This document shows, one piece after another, positions 1 through 8,723 of a stretch of DNA of 64,000 nt; the stretch's first letter is position 1; the number at the start of each line of letters is the position of its first letter. Source of the stretch: Bacillota bacterium (lineage in GTDB: Bacteria > Bacillota > Clostridia > Christensenellales > SZUA-584); NCBI GenBank assembly GCA_023459495.1, contig JAEWTL010000038.1:124001-188000 (forward strand), read 5' to 3'. The translations under genes were made by a program, and so were the position numbers. The notes beneath the pieces are model-generated. The model did no database searches and had not been told where the DNA came from. It saw only the letters and a program-made list of their open reading frames with translations.

Positions 1-1104
1 ATACTCCCATGGAATCGCACATTCGGCCAGGAGCGTCCCGGCTGCATCGAACAGTCTGATATTGTTTGAAGCGGTATCGAGGATAAGCCGGAAACCGCCG
101 ACGCTGACGCCGTAAGATCCCGCGCCATCCAGCACGCGCAGGTTGAATTCCACAATGCCCGGAGCAGCGGTCAATGCACATCTGCAAAGGCACAGAAAAT
201 CTCCGAGCGATACGCGCAAGCCGCCCCGCGCTTCCCACTTTCCTTTCAGCACATCCCAATTATCGCCCAAGACCATGTTGTCCGAGAAGTCCGGCAAGGT
301 CGGAGTAAACTGCGGAAAGTTTGCAGGCCCGAGCACGCGCATGTTTCCGTCCAGTACCACCGCGTCAATGTTCAGATCCCGCGTCCGGTCCGGATTGATA
401 TTATGGTACACGATGTACCGTGTCAGCATATCCGGGCCGTAAACCGTGGAGCTGTGTCCCAGCCCCACCCACGGTTCCTCTGTATGCACGATGATGGGGT
501 TATTCTCGCAATCCACATACCCGGTCAGCGGATGCCTGCTCGTCGCGGCATTGATGCGGTATCCTTTGGAGAGATAATGATTACCGGTATAGGTCATGTA
601 GTAAATGCCGTTTCCCTTGATGACCAGCGGGCCCTCCGTCCAGCCGTGCATGAAAGCGCCGGTATTTACCGGCGGGCCGAATTCGGCAGGCGAGTTCATC
701 TCACAGCCCATTATGCCGCTGTCGTCCGCCCAATAGAAATACCATTTTCCATCGTCATCGATGAATACGGAACCGTCGATGCTGTGGCCGATATTGTCGG
801 TGATCTTGCGGAAGGGCCCCGTGGGCCGCTCACTTTTCAGCACATAATGCCCCAGCCCGTGGGGAGACGTGTACATATAAAACGCGCCGTTCCAATACAC
901 CACCTCCGGTGCAAACGGCACCAGCCCCGGGAAGGTGTCTGGCTCGATCGCGGGGCCTTCCAGCTGCCATGTGACGAGGTCATCCGAGCTCCAGCACCGA
1001 ATATCCGGGTTGGTGGCGTACAAATAATACTTTCCGTTGTGCCGTAGCACAAAGGGATCCGCAAAATCGCCCTGTTTTTTGATCGGGTTGCAGTAGAACT
1101 TCAT
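1..1104 (-). CDS. Glycoside hydrolase family 43 (arabinosidase/xylosidase type), 3' end outside window
   Basis: The frame is open for 368 codons from ATG at 1104 to the window edge, so the C-terminus is missing. The N-terminal five-bladed propeller of GH43 is recognisable with its three carboxylates: Asp16 in FADPFVL (general base), Asp110 in HSIDGSVF (pKa modulator) and Glu157 in GWTEGPLV (general acid). After about residue 290 comes a beta-sandwich-like accessory region. No signal peptide is seen, so it probably acts in the cytoplasm on imported arabino- or xylo-oligosaccharides. The start lies 2 bases after the upstream permease stop and has an AAGGGG ribosome site inside that gene's end, so it is the last visible gene of the uptake operon. 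Exact substrate specificity cannot be read from sequence alone. Confidence 0.92.
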   Translation of the reverse strand, partial: MKFYCNPIKKQGDFADPFVLRHNGKYYLYATNPDIRCWSSDDLVTWQLEGPAIEPDTFPGLVPFAPEVVYWNGAFYMYTSPHGLGHYVLKSERPTGPFRKITDNIGHSIDGSVFIDDDGKWYFYWADDSGIMGCEMNSPAEFGPPVNTGAFMHGWTEGPLVIKGNGIYYMTYTGNHYLSKGYRINAATSRHPLTGYVDCENNPIIVHTEEPWVGLGHSSTVYGPDMLTRYIVYHNINPDRTRDLNIDAVVLDGNMRVLGPANFPQFTPTLPDFSDNMVLGDNWDVLKGKWEARGGLRVSLGDFLCLCRCALTAAPGIVEFNLRVLDGAGSYGVSVGGFRLILDTASNNIRLFDAAGTLLAECAIPWEY

Positions 1105-1106
1105 CC

Positions 1107-1943
1107 TTACCCCTTAATGCCGGTCATGGCAAACGATTCGGTAAAATACTTCTGGCAGACAATAAACAGGATCAGCACGGGCAGTATCGCGATCAGCGAG
1201 GCCGTCATCATCAACGGGATATCCGTCTGTTGAATATAGTGCGAGTTCAGCATGGCAATGGCCACCTGGATGGTCTGTTTGGACTCGCTGTTCGTGAATA
1301 CCAGCGGGCCGAAATAATCGTTCCATGTCGCCATGAACAGCATGATCACGTTCGCCACAATAGCGGGCTTGCTGAGCGGCAGATAGATCCGCCAATATGC
1401 GCCGAAGTATCCGCAACCATCAATTTTCGCCGCGTCCAGCAGGTCCCGGGGAAGCCCGGTCATATACTGGCGCAGGAAGAAGATGATGTTGATGTTGCAC
1501 AGCGAGGCAGGCACGATCATAGGAAGCAGTGTGTCGATCCATCCGATTTTGGTATAGATAATAAACAGCGGAACCAGCAGCACAACCAAAGGAACCATCA
1601 TCGTGGTGAGCAGCATGACGAATATGGTGTTTTTGAATCGGAAGTTCAGCTTGGAGAACGCAAACGCAGCCATGCTGGAAGTGAGCGTACAGAACACCAG
1701 AACTGAAGCGCTAATGATACAGCTGTTCTTGATGCCGGTCAGCAGGTTGGATGACGTCCATATCTTCACATAGTTCTGCCAGTTCACCGGATTGGGTATC
1801 CACTGCGGCGGAATGGTATAAACCAGATTGGCTTCCTTCAGAGAAGTGCTGATCATCCACAGAAAGGGAAGCACCATTGTGGCCGCGCCAATCAGCAATA
1901 TAATAAATACGATGACCCTCGCCGGACTTGTCTTTTTCTTCAT
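1107..1943 (-). CDS. Carbohydrate ABC transporter permease, MalG/CUT1 type
   Basis: The 278-residue integral membrane protein has about six hydrophobic segments. It carries the cytoplasmic EAA loop that contacts the ATPase, here about residues 169-190 (LDAAKIDGCGYFGAYWRIYLP). The length and the short N-terminal tail fit the MalG-like partner of CUT1 importers. It is three bases downstream of the MalF-like permease gene and two bases upstream of the GH43 gene, so the three are almost certainly cotranscribed. No ATPase gene is present here; CUT1 systems in Firmicutes often share a housekeeping MsmX/UgpC-type ATPase, which is inferred for this one. Confidence 0.93.
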   Translation of the reverse strand: MKKKTSPARVIVFIILLIGAATMVLPFLWMISTSLKEANLVYTIPPQWIPNPVNWQNYVKIWTSSNLLTGIKNSCIISASVLVFCTLTSSMAAFAFSKLNFRFKNTIFVMLLTTMMVPLVVLLVPLFIIYTKIGWIDTLLPMIVPASLCNINIIFFLRQYMTGLPRDLLDAAKIDGCGYFGAYWRIYLPLSKPAIVANVIMLFMATWNDYFGPLVFTNSESKQTIQVAIAMLNSHYIQQTDIPLMMTASLIAILPVLILFIVCQKYFTESFAMTGIKG

Positions 1944-1946
1944 CGC

Positions 1947-2846
1947 TCATTCCCCCTCATAGACCCATTTGCGCGACACGACAAACTGAACGACCGTGAG
2001 CCCCAGTATGAACAGGCCAAACACCGTAGCAGTCGCGCAGGCATACCCCATCTGGCTGCTGGCAAACGCTTTCTGCCATATGTAAAAAACAATCGTTCCC
2101 ACGCCAAACCCGCGCCCGCCATCCGGGGCGAACATCTGCACCTCCACGAAGGTTTGCAGTGAACCGATCATTCCGACGATCATCAGGTAGAAGGTCGTGG
2201 GCGTCAGCAGCGGCAGGGTGATCTTAAAAAACTGCTGTCTGGGCGTGGCGCCGTCGATCTGCGCAGCCTCGTAATAAGTTTTGGGGACCGACTTGAGCGC
2301 GGCAATATAGTAAATCGATATGATACCGATCATTTTCCAAGATATCATGATAACGATCATCCGTTTCGTCCAAACGGGATCGCTCAGCCAACTGGGCGGA
2401 TCAGTTACGCCAAACAGCGCAAGGAAATTGTTTACTAATCCATACTGGGAATTGAACAGCCACATCCAGATCAGTGTCAGCGCCACCACCGAGGATATAA
2501 ACGGCAGGTAATAAATCGCGCGAAACACCTTTTGACCTAAGATGTTTTTGTGGCAGGCATATCCGAACAGCAACGCAAAGGTGATATATATCGGGATTGG
2601 GATCAGCATATACAGCGTATTTTTCAGTGCAATCCAAAACTTCGGGTCCGCTAGCAGCTTTTCGTAATTACGAATACCGACATCTTTAACATTGGGGGAC
2701 AGTATGTTCCAATTGGTGAAGCTCGCGTAAACGCACACGGCGAGTGGCAGCAGGAAAAATACAACGAAGTATAGTAAGGAAGGAGATACAAACAGCAACC
2801 CCGCAATCCCTTCCCGCCGTCTCAGTTTGCTTACTCTTCTTTTCAT
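1947..2846 (-). CDS. Carbohydrate ABC transporter permease, MalF/UgpA type
   Basis: The 299-residue permease has six predicted membrane spans and an EAA loop at about residues 192-212 (YEAAQIDGATPRQQFFKITL). It forms the heterodimeric channel with the permease encoded immediately downstream. It lies 110 bases downstream of the solute-binding lipoprotein gene, separated by a perfect 36-bp palindrome that may set the relative expression of binding protein and channel. Its substrate is inferred from context (GH43 neighbour) to be a plant-type oligosaccharide. Confidence 0.93.
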   Translation of the reverse strand: MKRRVSKLRRREGIAGLLFVSPSLLYFVVFFLLPLAVCVYASFTNWNILSPNVKDVGIRNYEKLLADPKFWIALKNTLYMLIPIPIYITFALLFGYACHKNILGQKVFRAIYYLPFISSVVALTLIWMWLFNSQYGLVNNFLALFGVTDPPSWLSDPVWTKRMIVIMISWKMIGIISIYYIAALKSVPKTYYEAAQIDGATPRQQFFKITLPLLTPTTFYLMIVGMIGSLQTFVEVQMFAPDGGRGFGVGTIVFYIWQKAFASSQMGYACATATVFGLFILGLTVVQFVVSRKWVYEGE

Positions 2847-2890
2847 AATTGCCTCCTGCGCCGATGTCTGCCATTATAGAAATTTCTTGA

Positions 2891-2926
2891 ATATATCGGC
2901 AGGTATCATGATACCTGCCGATATAT
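2891..2926. repeat. Perfect 36-bp palindrome between binding-protein and permease genes
   Basis: Each 18-base arm reads ATATATCGGCAGGTATCA in opposite orientation with no unpaired spacer. In RNA this gives a long hairpin with a CATG tetraloop. There is no U-tract, so it is more likely an mRNA-stabilising or processing hairpin that raises the ratio of binding protein to permease than a full terminator. An operator role is an alternative. Confidence 0.75.
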
Positions 2927-2956
2927 CAGAAGTACAGTCTTTTGGCTTTGTCTGCT

Positions 2957-4339
2957 TCAGCTCATGTATTCCTGCTTCTGTGCGATACTGTCGTCCAGAA
3001 GCTGCTGAACCGTTTCATTGATGGATTCGCAATATTCAGCAGCGGTCATTTCGCCGGTAAACACCGCAGCTGTGTTGGAGTTGAATTCGGCAAACCACTC
3101 CTGATTAAATGTACGGGACTGCGTTGCAAGGCGGGCATGGTTCTCCAGAATATCGAAGAGCACGTCCTTGCTCGCGGGTCCTTTATCAAACTGAGAGTAT
3201 TCACCAAGCGCCATGTCCTTAAGCATCGGAATGGCCTGGCCCATCGTGTAGGCCGTGCGCTGCGCATCCTCATTGAAAGAGAGGAAGGCGGCCAGATTAC
3301 AGGCGGCTTCAGCATGGGCGGTGGTAGCGGATACTCCAAGGCCCGCGCTGCCGAACCATATCTCGCTCTTGCCCGTGTTCGGGCTGACCGGCCAGTTCAT
3401 AACATCCCATTCAAAGTCGCAGTTTTCCCAGAAATCTGCAAGGCTCCATGTACCAGCACCCACCATTGCGAGCTTACCCTGCTTAAAGCGGTCGTAGTCG
3501 CTGAGGGCTTCCGTTTCAGAAGCGCTGGGCGCAACGCCATGAACCAGGCGAAGGTCCGCGCACCACTGAATAGCTTCGGTAAAGGCGGGATCGGTGATCT
3601 CGACCTGCGAGAGCGTCTCGGGATCGACCCATTCCCCACCGTTGGACCACACCGCGGATTCGAGGGAGTATGCGCCGGTTCCATAGATCTTGTCATCGCC
3701 TTCGCCGGTGGTCAGTTTCTGGGCGGCAGCGAGATAGTCGTTCCAATCCCACGGATCGTCAATGGTCGGAGGCGTTATGCCAGCGGCCTTAAACAGGTCT
3801 ACATTGTAGAAGACCGGGAATACGCTGACGTCTTTGGGCAGCGCGTAGATGCTTCCGGAGCCCTGGTTCTCACCGTCAAAGCGGTACAGGTTAAGGAGGC
3901 AATCCCAAACGTTGCTGGCATCGAAAATTTCATTATTGGCTACGTAATCGGTCAAGTCGTAAAGATTGCCGGTCGCCGCATATTTCATCATGCTGTCGAC
4001 GGGGCAATAGAATACGTCGGGGCATTGATCGGCGCCGATCATGGCCTGCAGCTTGGTATCAAACTCGTTGTCGGCCACGACGATGTAATCCACCTCGACA
4101 TCAGGATACGCTGCTTCATACTGTTCGATCATCGCCTTGTAAGTGGCGATCTCTGCATCCGTTCCCCAGCCCATGAAGCTGATTTTGGTTTTCTCCCCTG
4201 CGGATTCGGTTTCAGACGTCCCCGTTGACGCCGAGGCTGTCGTCGAGCTGCTTTCTCCGGCCTGCTGGCACCCAGTTAAACCAACAGTGCTGAGCACAAA
4301 AACCAGGCACATGATAACAACCAGGATCTTTGTTTTCAT
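2957..4339 (-). CDS. Extracellular solute-binding lipoprotein, family 1 (sugar)
   Basis: The 460-residue protein starts with a lipoprotein signal ending at LTGC (Cys24 lipidated), followed by a Ser/Thr-rich linker to about residue 50. The mature part has the family 1 binding-protein features, such as the AYPDVEVDYI strand and a WDWNDYLAAAQKL segment. It captures the oligosaccharide outside the membrane and delivers it to the two permeases encoded downstream. It is the first gene of the operon, with a promoter about 95 bases upstream and an inverted repeat in the leader. Confidence 0.93.
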   Translation of the reverse strand: MKTKILVVIMCLVFVLSTVGLTGCQQAGESSSTTASASTGTSETESAGEKTKISFMGWGTDAEIATYKAMIEQYEAAYPDVEVDYIVVADNEFDTKLQAMIGADQCPDVFYCPVDSMMKYAATGNLYDLTDYVANNEIFDASNVWDCLLNLYRFDGENQGSGSIYALPKDVSVFPVFYNVDLFKAAGITPPTIDDPWDWNDYLAAAQKLTTGEGDDKIYGTGAYSLESAVWSNGGEWVDPETLSQVEITDPAFTEAIQWCADLRLVHGVAPSASETEALSDYDRFKQGKLAMVGAGTWSLADFWENCDFEWDVMNWPVSPNTGKSEIWFGSAGLGVSATTAHAEAACNLAAFLSFNEDAQRTAYTMGQAIPMLKDMALGEYSQFDKGPASKDVLFDILENHARLATQSRTFNQEWFAEFNSNTAAVFTGEMTAAEYCESINETVQQLLDDSIAQKQEYMS

Positions 4340-4384
4340 TTCCTTCCTCCTTTTTTATTCCCTTTTGATTAAATGGTGTTCCTG

Positions 4385-4420
4385 AAACAAACCTGTTAAA
4401 TTAAAACATTAGGTTTGTTT
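4385..4420. promoter_or_regulatory. Inverted repeat in the operon leader, candidate operator
   Basis: The arms AAACAAACCT (4385-4394) and AGGTTTGTTT (4411-4420) are perfect 10-bp inverted copies around a 16-base AT-rich spacer. They sit just downstream of the expected transcription start of the sugar operon. The position suits repression by the divergently encoded ArsR-type protein, which is inferred. The dyad could also form an RNA hairpin. Confidence 0.5.
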
Positions 4421-4433
4421 TATTTGTGGCTAT

Positions 4434-4462
4434 ATAATATCAGTGTTGTTTTTAAAAGTCAA
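4434..4462 (-). promoter_or_regulatory. Sigma-A promoter of the sugar uptake operon
   Basis: On the minus strand a TTGACT -35 box (4457-4462) and a TATTAT -10 box (4434-4439) are separated by exactly 17 bases. It drives the binding protein, two permeases and GH43. Confidence 0.75.
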
Positions 4463-4648
4463 CATTTCAGCCCATTTTGCTGATATTTTTTTATTTTAGG
4501 CTATATTTAAATATGTTTTATGTCTCTTTTAATTCTTTTATTCTATATTTTATGTTTTATTCTTTTGCATCCGACCAAAAACTCTATCTGGACGCTGATG
4601 GGCCACCGTGTTATAATTCTATATTATATAGAGAAAAGGGTATCCGTC

Positions 4649-5569
4649 ATGTCAAAGATACTGGAATTAATGGCAGATAATGAAGATGGGCTGTGCAAAG
4701 CCGGAAAAGCACTATCATCTGAAACACGCATACAAATTTTGAAGCTGCTTTATTACAACAGTTACAACGTCAAGGAAATTGCAGAGAAGCTGAACATTCC
4801 AGCATCCAGCGCGGCGCTGCACATCCGCGTCCTGGAGGATGCCGATCTGATCCAGATTAAACAAAAGCCCGGCAGCCGGGGATCGATGAAAGTCTGCAGC
4901 CGCAAATTCGACTATCTGCACATCCGCTTGTCAGGCAACGATCCGGACGTCAATCAGGTCGCCACGGTTTCAATGCCGGTTGGCGCCTATACGGATTACC
5001 GCGTTACCCCCACGTGCGGCATTGCAACCAGCACCGCCCTGGTCGGATACGAAGACAGGCCAAACGATTTCTATATGCCCGAACGGATCAACGCGCAGAT
5101 ACTGTGGTCTTCAAGCGGGTATGTGGAGTATAAGTTCCCGTTCCCCTTAAACCACAACGACGTACCAAACCGTTTGATACTGTCATTTGAAGCTTGTTCC
5201 GAAGCGCCTAATTTTAAAGAGGATTGGAAATCCGATATTACCATATGGATCAACGGCAGGGAGTGTGGCACCTGGCGCAGCCCCGGAGACTTTGGAAGCC
5301 GCAGAGGAAGGCTCAACCCCTCATGGTGGGACAACGGAGTCTCCCAATATGGTCAAATGGTGACTGTTGAGATTACTGACGCTGAGACGATTGTCAACTC
5401 AAAAAAATCTTCCGATATTGGCCTTAAGGATATCGCGTTGGACCCTCAGGCTCCCATCACGATCCGAATCGGAAATAAGGAGGACGCCGAATATGTGGGC
5501 GGATTCAATCTCTTCGGCGCTCAGTTTGGCGATTATGCGCAGGATATCCTGCTGTCGTTCGTATACTAA
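4649..5569 (+). CDS. ArsR-type winged-helix regulator with C-terminal ligand-domain-like extension
   Basis: The protein has 306 residues from the ATG at 4649. Upstream in-frame codons are rejected because a TATAAT promoter element lies at 4612-4617 and a GAGAAAAGGG ribosome site precedes 4649. Residues about 20-75 form an ArsR winged helix (SSETRIQILKLL, then the helix-turn-helix NVKEIAEKLNIPASSAALHI). The remaining 220 residues are not a standard ArsR part. They read as beta-rich, with SSGYVEYKFPFPL and DITIWINGRECGTW, and may be a sugar-sensing sandwich domain. It is divergent from the sugar operon and is its likely repressor. The effector is unknown. Confidence 0.8.
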   Translation: MSKILELMADNEDGLCKAGKALSSETRIQILKLLYYNSYNVKEIAEKLNIPASSAALHIRVLEDADLIQIKQKPGSRGSMKVCSRKFDYLHIRLSGNDPDVNQVATVSMPVGAYTDYRVTPTCGIATSTALVGYEDRPNDFYMPERINAQILWSSSGYVEYKFPFPLNHNDVPNRLILSFEACSEAPNFKEDWKSDITIWINGRECGTWRSPGDFGSRRGRLNPSWWDNGVSQYGQMVTVEITDAETIVNSKKSSDIGLKDIALDPQAPITIRIGNKEDAEYVGGFNLFGAQFGDYAQDILLSFVY

Positions 5570-5612
5570 AAGGGCTATAATCCGGTGATTTGACAACCTC
5601 TATAGCCCTTTT
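5568..5612. terminator. Bidirectional rho-independent terminator
   Basis: Arms AAAAGGGCTATA (5568-5579) and TATAGCCCTTTT (5601-5612) are perfectly complementary, giving A/T tracts on both sides. It separates the convergent ArsR-type and acetate kinase genes. Confidence 0.85.
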
Positions 5613-5642
5613 AAAAATATTAATCAATACCTTAGAAAGCTT

Positions 5643-6857
5643 TTAAACCACCATAGATTCTTCACTTTCGCATATTTCAAGTGTATCTTTGGCTATCATC
5701 AGCTCTTCATTCGTACGTACCACCATAACAAACACCCTGGAATCGGTTGTTGAAATGGCCTTTTGAACGCCCTTCTCCTTGTTCTGCTCCAGGTCGATTT
5801 CAACTCCCAGGTATTCCATCCCCTCGGTGACCATCGCCCTCACCATGTTATCATTTTCTCCTACACCGCCTGCGAATGCAATCGCATCAACCCCGCCCAT
5901 TGCGGCCGCGTAAGCGCCAATGTATTTTTTGACCCGATAGCAGAATACCTCAATCGCTGTTTTGGACCACTCATCACCTTTATTCGCATAATCCCAAAGA
6001 TCTCTGAAATCGCTGGACTTTCCGGACAAGCCCTGCATTCCGCATTGACCGTTCAGATACGCCATGACTTCCTCAATCGTCATGTCCATCTTACGCATGA
6101 GGAACTGTATAATGGACGGGTCAATATCGCCGCAGCGCGTACCCATCACCAAACCTTCAAGCGGGGTAAACCCCATGGACGTATCTATGGACTGCCCGTT
6201 TTTTATGGCCGCGACACTGGCACCATTCCCCAAATGGCAGGTGATGATCTTCAGCTCTTTCACATCTTTGCCCATTACCTTGGCCGTCTGCATCGCAATA
6301 TACTTATGAGATGTTCCGTGAAATCCATACCGGCGAATCTTCAGCTCCGTGTTCGCTTTATTGGAAAGCCCATATAAATACGCGGCTTTGGGCAGCGTCT
6401 GGTGAAACGCGGTATCAAACACCGCGACCATAGGCGTATCGGGCATTACTTTTTTACAGGCTTCAATGCCCGTAATATTAGCCGGATTGTGCAGCGGCGC
6501 AAGCTCGATATTTTCCTTGATTGCCTGCATCACCTGCCCGTCAATCAGCGTGGAGCTGGAGAACCGGTCACCGCCATGCGCGATTCTGTGCCCCACTGCG
6601 CCAATCTCGCTGACATCGGAGATCACGCCATAGTCCCTGTCAGTCAACGTTTCAACCACCACCTTGATTGCTCCGCTGTGATCGGTAATATCAAATTTTT
6701 GAACCAGCTTGTCCTTGCCAACTGCCTGATGCTTTAGTGTTGCATCCTTAATTCCGATCCGTTCAACCATACCCGATGCCAAAACGCTTTCATCATTCAT
6801 GTCAATCAGCTGATATTTCACCGAAGAACTGCCTGCGTTAATGACTAAAATGTTCAT
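5643..6857 (-). CDS. ackA: Acetate kinase
   Basis: The 404 residues match the usual length of about 400. The N-terminal phosphate loop NAGSSSVKYQL and the motifs FDTAFHQTLP, HLGNGASVAAI, GLVMGTRCGDIDP and FAGGVGEND are all present, so both halves of the ASKHA fold look intact. The enzyme converts acetyl phosphate and ADP to acetate and ATP, and many homologues also take propionyl phosphate. It is the most downstream gene of the long minus-strand block and follows the E3 gene after 175 bases. It may be read through from that block or have its own promoter. No phosphotransacetylase gene is visible in the window. Confidence 0.96.
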   Translation of the reverse strand: MNILVINAGSSSVKYQLIDMNDESVLASGMVERIGIKDATLKHQAVGKDKLVQKFDITDHSGAIKVVVETLTDRDYGVISDVSEIGAVGHRIAHGGDRFSSSTLIDGQVMQAIKENIELAPLHNPANITGIEACKKVMPDTPMVAVFDTAFHQTLPKAAYLYGLSNKANTELKIRRYGFHGTSHKYIAMQTAKVMGKDVKELKIITCHLGNGASVAAIKNGQSIDTSMGFTPLEGLVMGTRCGDIDPSIIQFLMRKMDMTIEEVMAYLNGQCGMQGLSGKSSDFRDLWDYANKGDEWSKTAIEVFCYRVKKYIGAYAAAMGGVDAIAFAGGVGENDNMVRAMVTEGMEYLGVEIDLEQNKEKGVQKAISTTDSRVFVMVVRTNEELMIAKDTLEICESEESMVV

Positions 6858-7032
6858 ATGTATTGCTCCTGTCCTTGTAATTGAACGGCTGCCTCAAGCA
6901 CTTGGCCAAGCTCAAACCGCTTTTTTCGTACACCAAATAACAAGCAAGGAATTACGCAAAAGTGTAACATTAATAAAAGCACAGTACGCATCCTGCTAAA
7001 TTATTCTATATTCAGCTTGTTTGCTTTTTCGC

Positions 7033-8715
7033 TTATCTCTTTTTTGGCGGAAGATGCAGGCACTCACCGAGACTGTCCGCAGCCGCTTCCATGAACGCTT
7101 CGGCAAACGTAGGATGCCCGTGAATGATACCGGCGATCTCATTCGCCGTCACCTCCATGGCCATCAGGCTTGCCGCCTCATTGATCAGTTCCGCTGCCGC
7201 CGGGCCGACGATATGCACGCCCAGCACCTCGCCGTGCCGTTTATCGGTGATGACCTTGATGAAGCCTTCCGTTTCACCGGATGCCAGCGCGCGCCCGTTC
7301 GCGGAGAACGGGAACCGCCCCACGCTGATGTCATACTTTTCGCTGGCCTTCTGCTCCGTCAGGCCCACGCTGCCGATCTCGGGCATGGTATACACACAGG
7401 ACGGCACGTACTTGAGGTCCGCCTTTTTGCTATGTCCCATCGTGTTCTCAGCTGCCGTCTCGCCCATCTTAAATGCCGCATGCGCAAGCATACATCTGCC
7501 ATTGATATCGCCCGGTGCGTAAATCCAATCGATGCTCGACCTCATCATATCGTCTACCTTGACGCGTCCGCGGTCCAGCTCGATATCCAGCCCGGCCACA
7601 GCGGAAACATCCGGCACACGTCCGATTGACAGCAGCGCATATTCCGCCTTGACCGGCTTCTGCTTATCTGTATATACCGCCACGCCGCTGCCCGTCTCTT
7701 CAATCCTCTCAAGCTTCGTGCCGGTGTAGATCGTGATGCCTTTCTTCGTCAGCGCTTTGCGGATTACGTCTGAAACGTCGTTGTCCATCATGGGCAGCAC
7801 GTTATCCATTAGCTCGATCACGGTGACCTTGCTGCCGAATGCCGCAAACACCGACGCCATCTCCACGCCAATCACGCCGCCGCCGATGATCACAAGGCTG
7901 TCCGGCACATGGTCCATATCGAGAATCTCGTCGCTGGTCAGTACGTGCGGCGATTCCATGCCGGGCAGCTTTAACTTTGCAGCCTTTGAGCCGCCCGCAA
8001 AGATCAGCTTATCAGCCGATATCTTAACATCACCCGCGGACACCGTCTTATCGGGATGAATCTGAGCCTCGCCGTTATAAACGTCGACGCCGTTGCTTTT
8101 AAGCAGGGCCGCGACACCGCCGGTCAGCTGCTTCACGACCTTGTTCTTTTCTGCGACCGCTTTGGGCATATCGATCTTAATCTTATCGTCCGCGATCATG
8201 ACGCCGCGCTGGGCGGCGTGCCGAAGATGTTCAATCATCTCGGCGGTTTTCAAATATGTCTTGGTCGGTATGCATCCTCGGTTGAGGCATGTGCCGCCCA
8301 CAACCGACTTTTCGACCAGCGCCGTTTTGGCTCCCAGCCGGGCCGCTTTGATGGCCGCGACATACCCCGCGGGCCCTCCGCCGACTACCACGACATCGTA
8401 CTTTTTAATGCTTTCGTCCGTACCGGCGACCGGCTGCACTGCTTCGCTTGCGGGTTTATCCTCTTCAATCGATTCACCCGGTTCACCGATATATCCAATC
8501 GTCGTGATGACGGGAAACGTCTCCCCTTCTTGGGCCAGTATCTTCAGGAGGGTACCGGAGTTCATCGCTTCCACTTCCATGTTGACCTTGTCGGTCTCAA
8601 TCTCAAGCAGCGGCTCACCGGTCTCCACCTTCTCGCCCTCGGCCTTCAGCCATCGGACGATCTTTCCCGTCTCCATCGCCATGCCCGCTTTGGGCATGAT
8701 CACTCTGTATGCCAT
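7033..8715 (-). CDS. lpdA: Dihydrolipoyl dehydrogenase (E3) with N-terminal lipoyl domain
   Basis: The protein has 560 residues, about 90 more than plain E3, because residues 1-80 are a lipoyl domain with Lys43 in the ETDKVNM turn. The flavoenzyme follows: FAD loop GGGPAGYVAAIKAARLG near 112-128, redox disulfide Cys143/Cys148 in GGTCLNRGCIPTK, NAD loop GGGVIGVE, and the C-terminal His534/Glu539 in HGHPTFAEAF. It reoxidises dihydrolipoamide with NAD+. A lipoyl-E3 is typical of acetoin dehydrogenase and some Firmicute pyruvate dehydrogenase operons. The gene follows E2 after 8 bases and ends the dehydrogenase cluster. Confidence 0.95.
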   Translation of the reverse strand: MAYRVIMPKAGMAMETGKIVRWLKAEGEKVETGEPLLEIETDKVNMEVEAMNSGTLLKILAQEGETFPVITTIGYIGEPGESIEEDKPASEAVQPVAGTDESIKKYDVVVVGGGPAGYVAAIKAARLGAKTALVEKSVVGGTCLNRGCIPTKTYLKTAEMIEHLRHAAQRGVMIADDKIKIDMPKAVAEKNKVVKQLTGGVAALLKSNGVDVYNGEAQIHPDKTVSAGDVKISADKLIFAGGSKAAKLKLPGMESPHVLTSDEILDMDHVPDSLVIIGGGVIGVEMASVFAAFGSKVTVIELMDNVLPMMDNDVSDVIRKALTKKGITIYTGTKLERIEETGSGVAVYTDKQKPVKAEYALLSIGRVPDVSAVAGLDIELDRGRVKVDDMMRSSIDWIYAPGDINGRCMLAHAAFKMGETAAENTMGHSKKADLKYVPSCVYTMPEIGSVGLTEQKASEKYDISVGRFPFSANGRALASGETEGFIKVITDKRHGEVLGVHIVGPAAAELINEAASLMAMEVTANEIAGIIHGHPTFAEAFMEAAADSLGECLHLPPKKR

Positions 8716-8723
8716 TGCGCCTC

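Larger units (their letters stand above)
4340..4648. other. Divergent regulatory region between sugar operon and ArsR-type gene
   Basis: These 309 bases contain no gene. They hold the minus-strand promoter and dyad of the sugar operon and a plus-strand promoter for the regulator (TGGACG 4589-4594, 17 bases, TATAAT 4612-4617). The region is AT-rich. Confidence 0.7.

Noticed and set aside
403..1047. Plus-strand open frame of 214 codons opposite the GH43 gene
   Set aside because: It is codon-aligned with the GH43 frame on the other strand, whose catalytic motifs are intact. It has no ribosome site and no recognisable product.
2942..4228. Plus-strand open frame of 428 codons opposite the solute-binding gene
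   Set aside because: It is the antisense of a clear lipoprotein gene with signal peptide and promoter. GC-biased third positions keep the antisense frame open.
4520..4648. In-frame upstream extension of the ArsR-type gene
   Set aside because: A TATAAT promoter box (4612-4617) and ribosome site lie inside it, so translation must begin at 4649.
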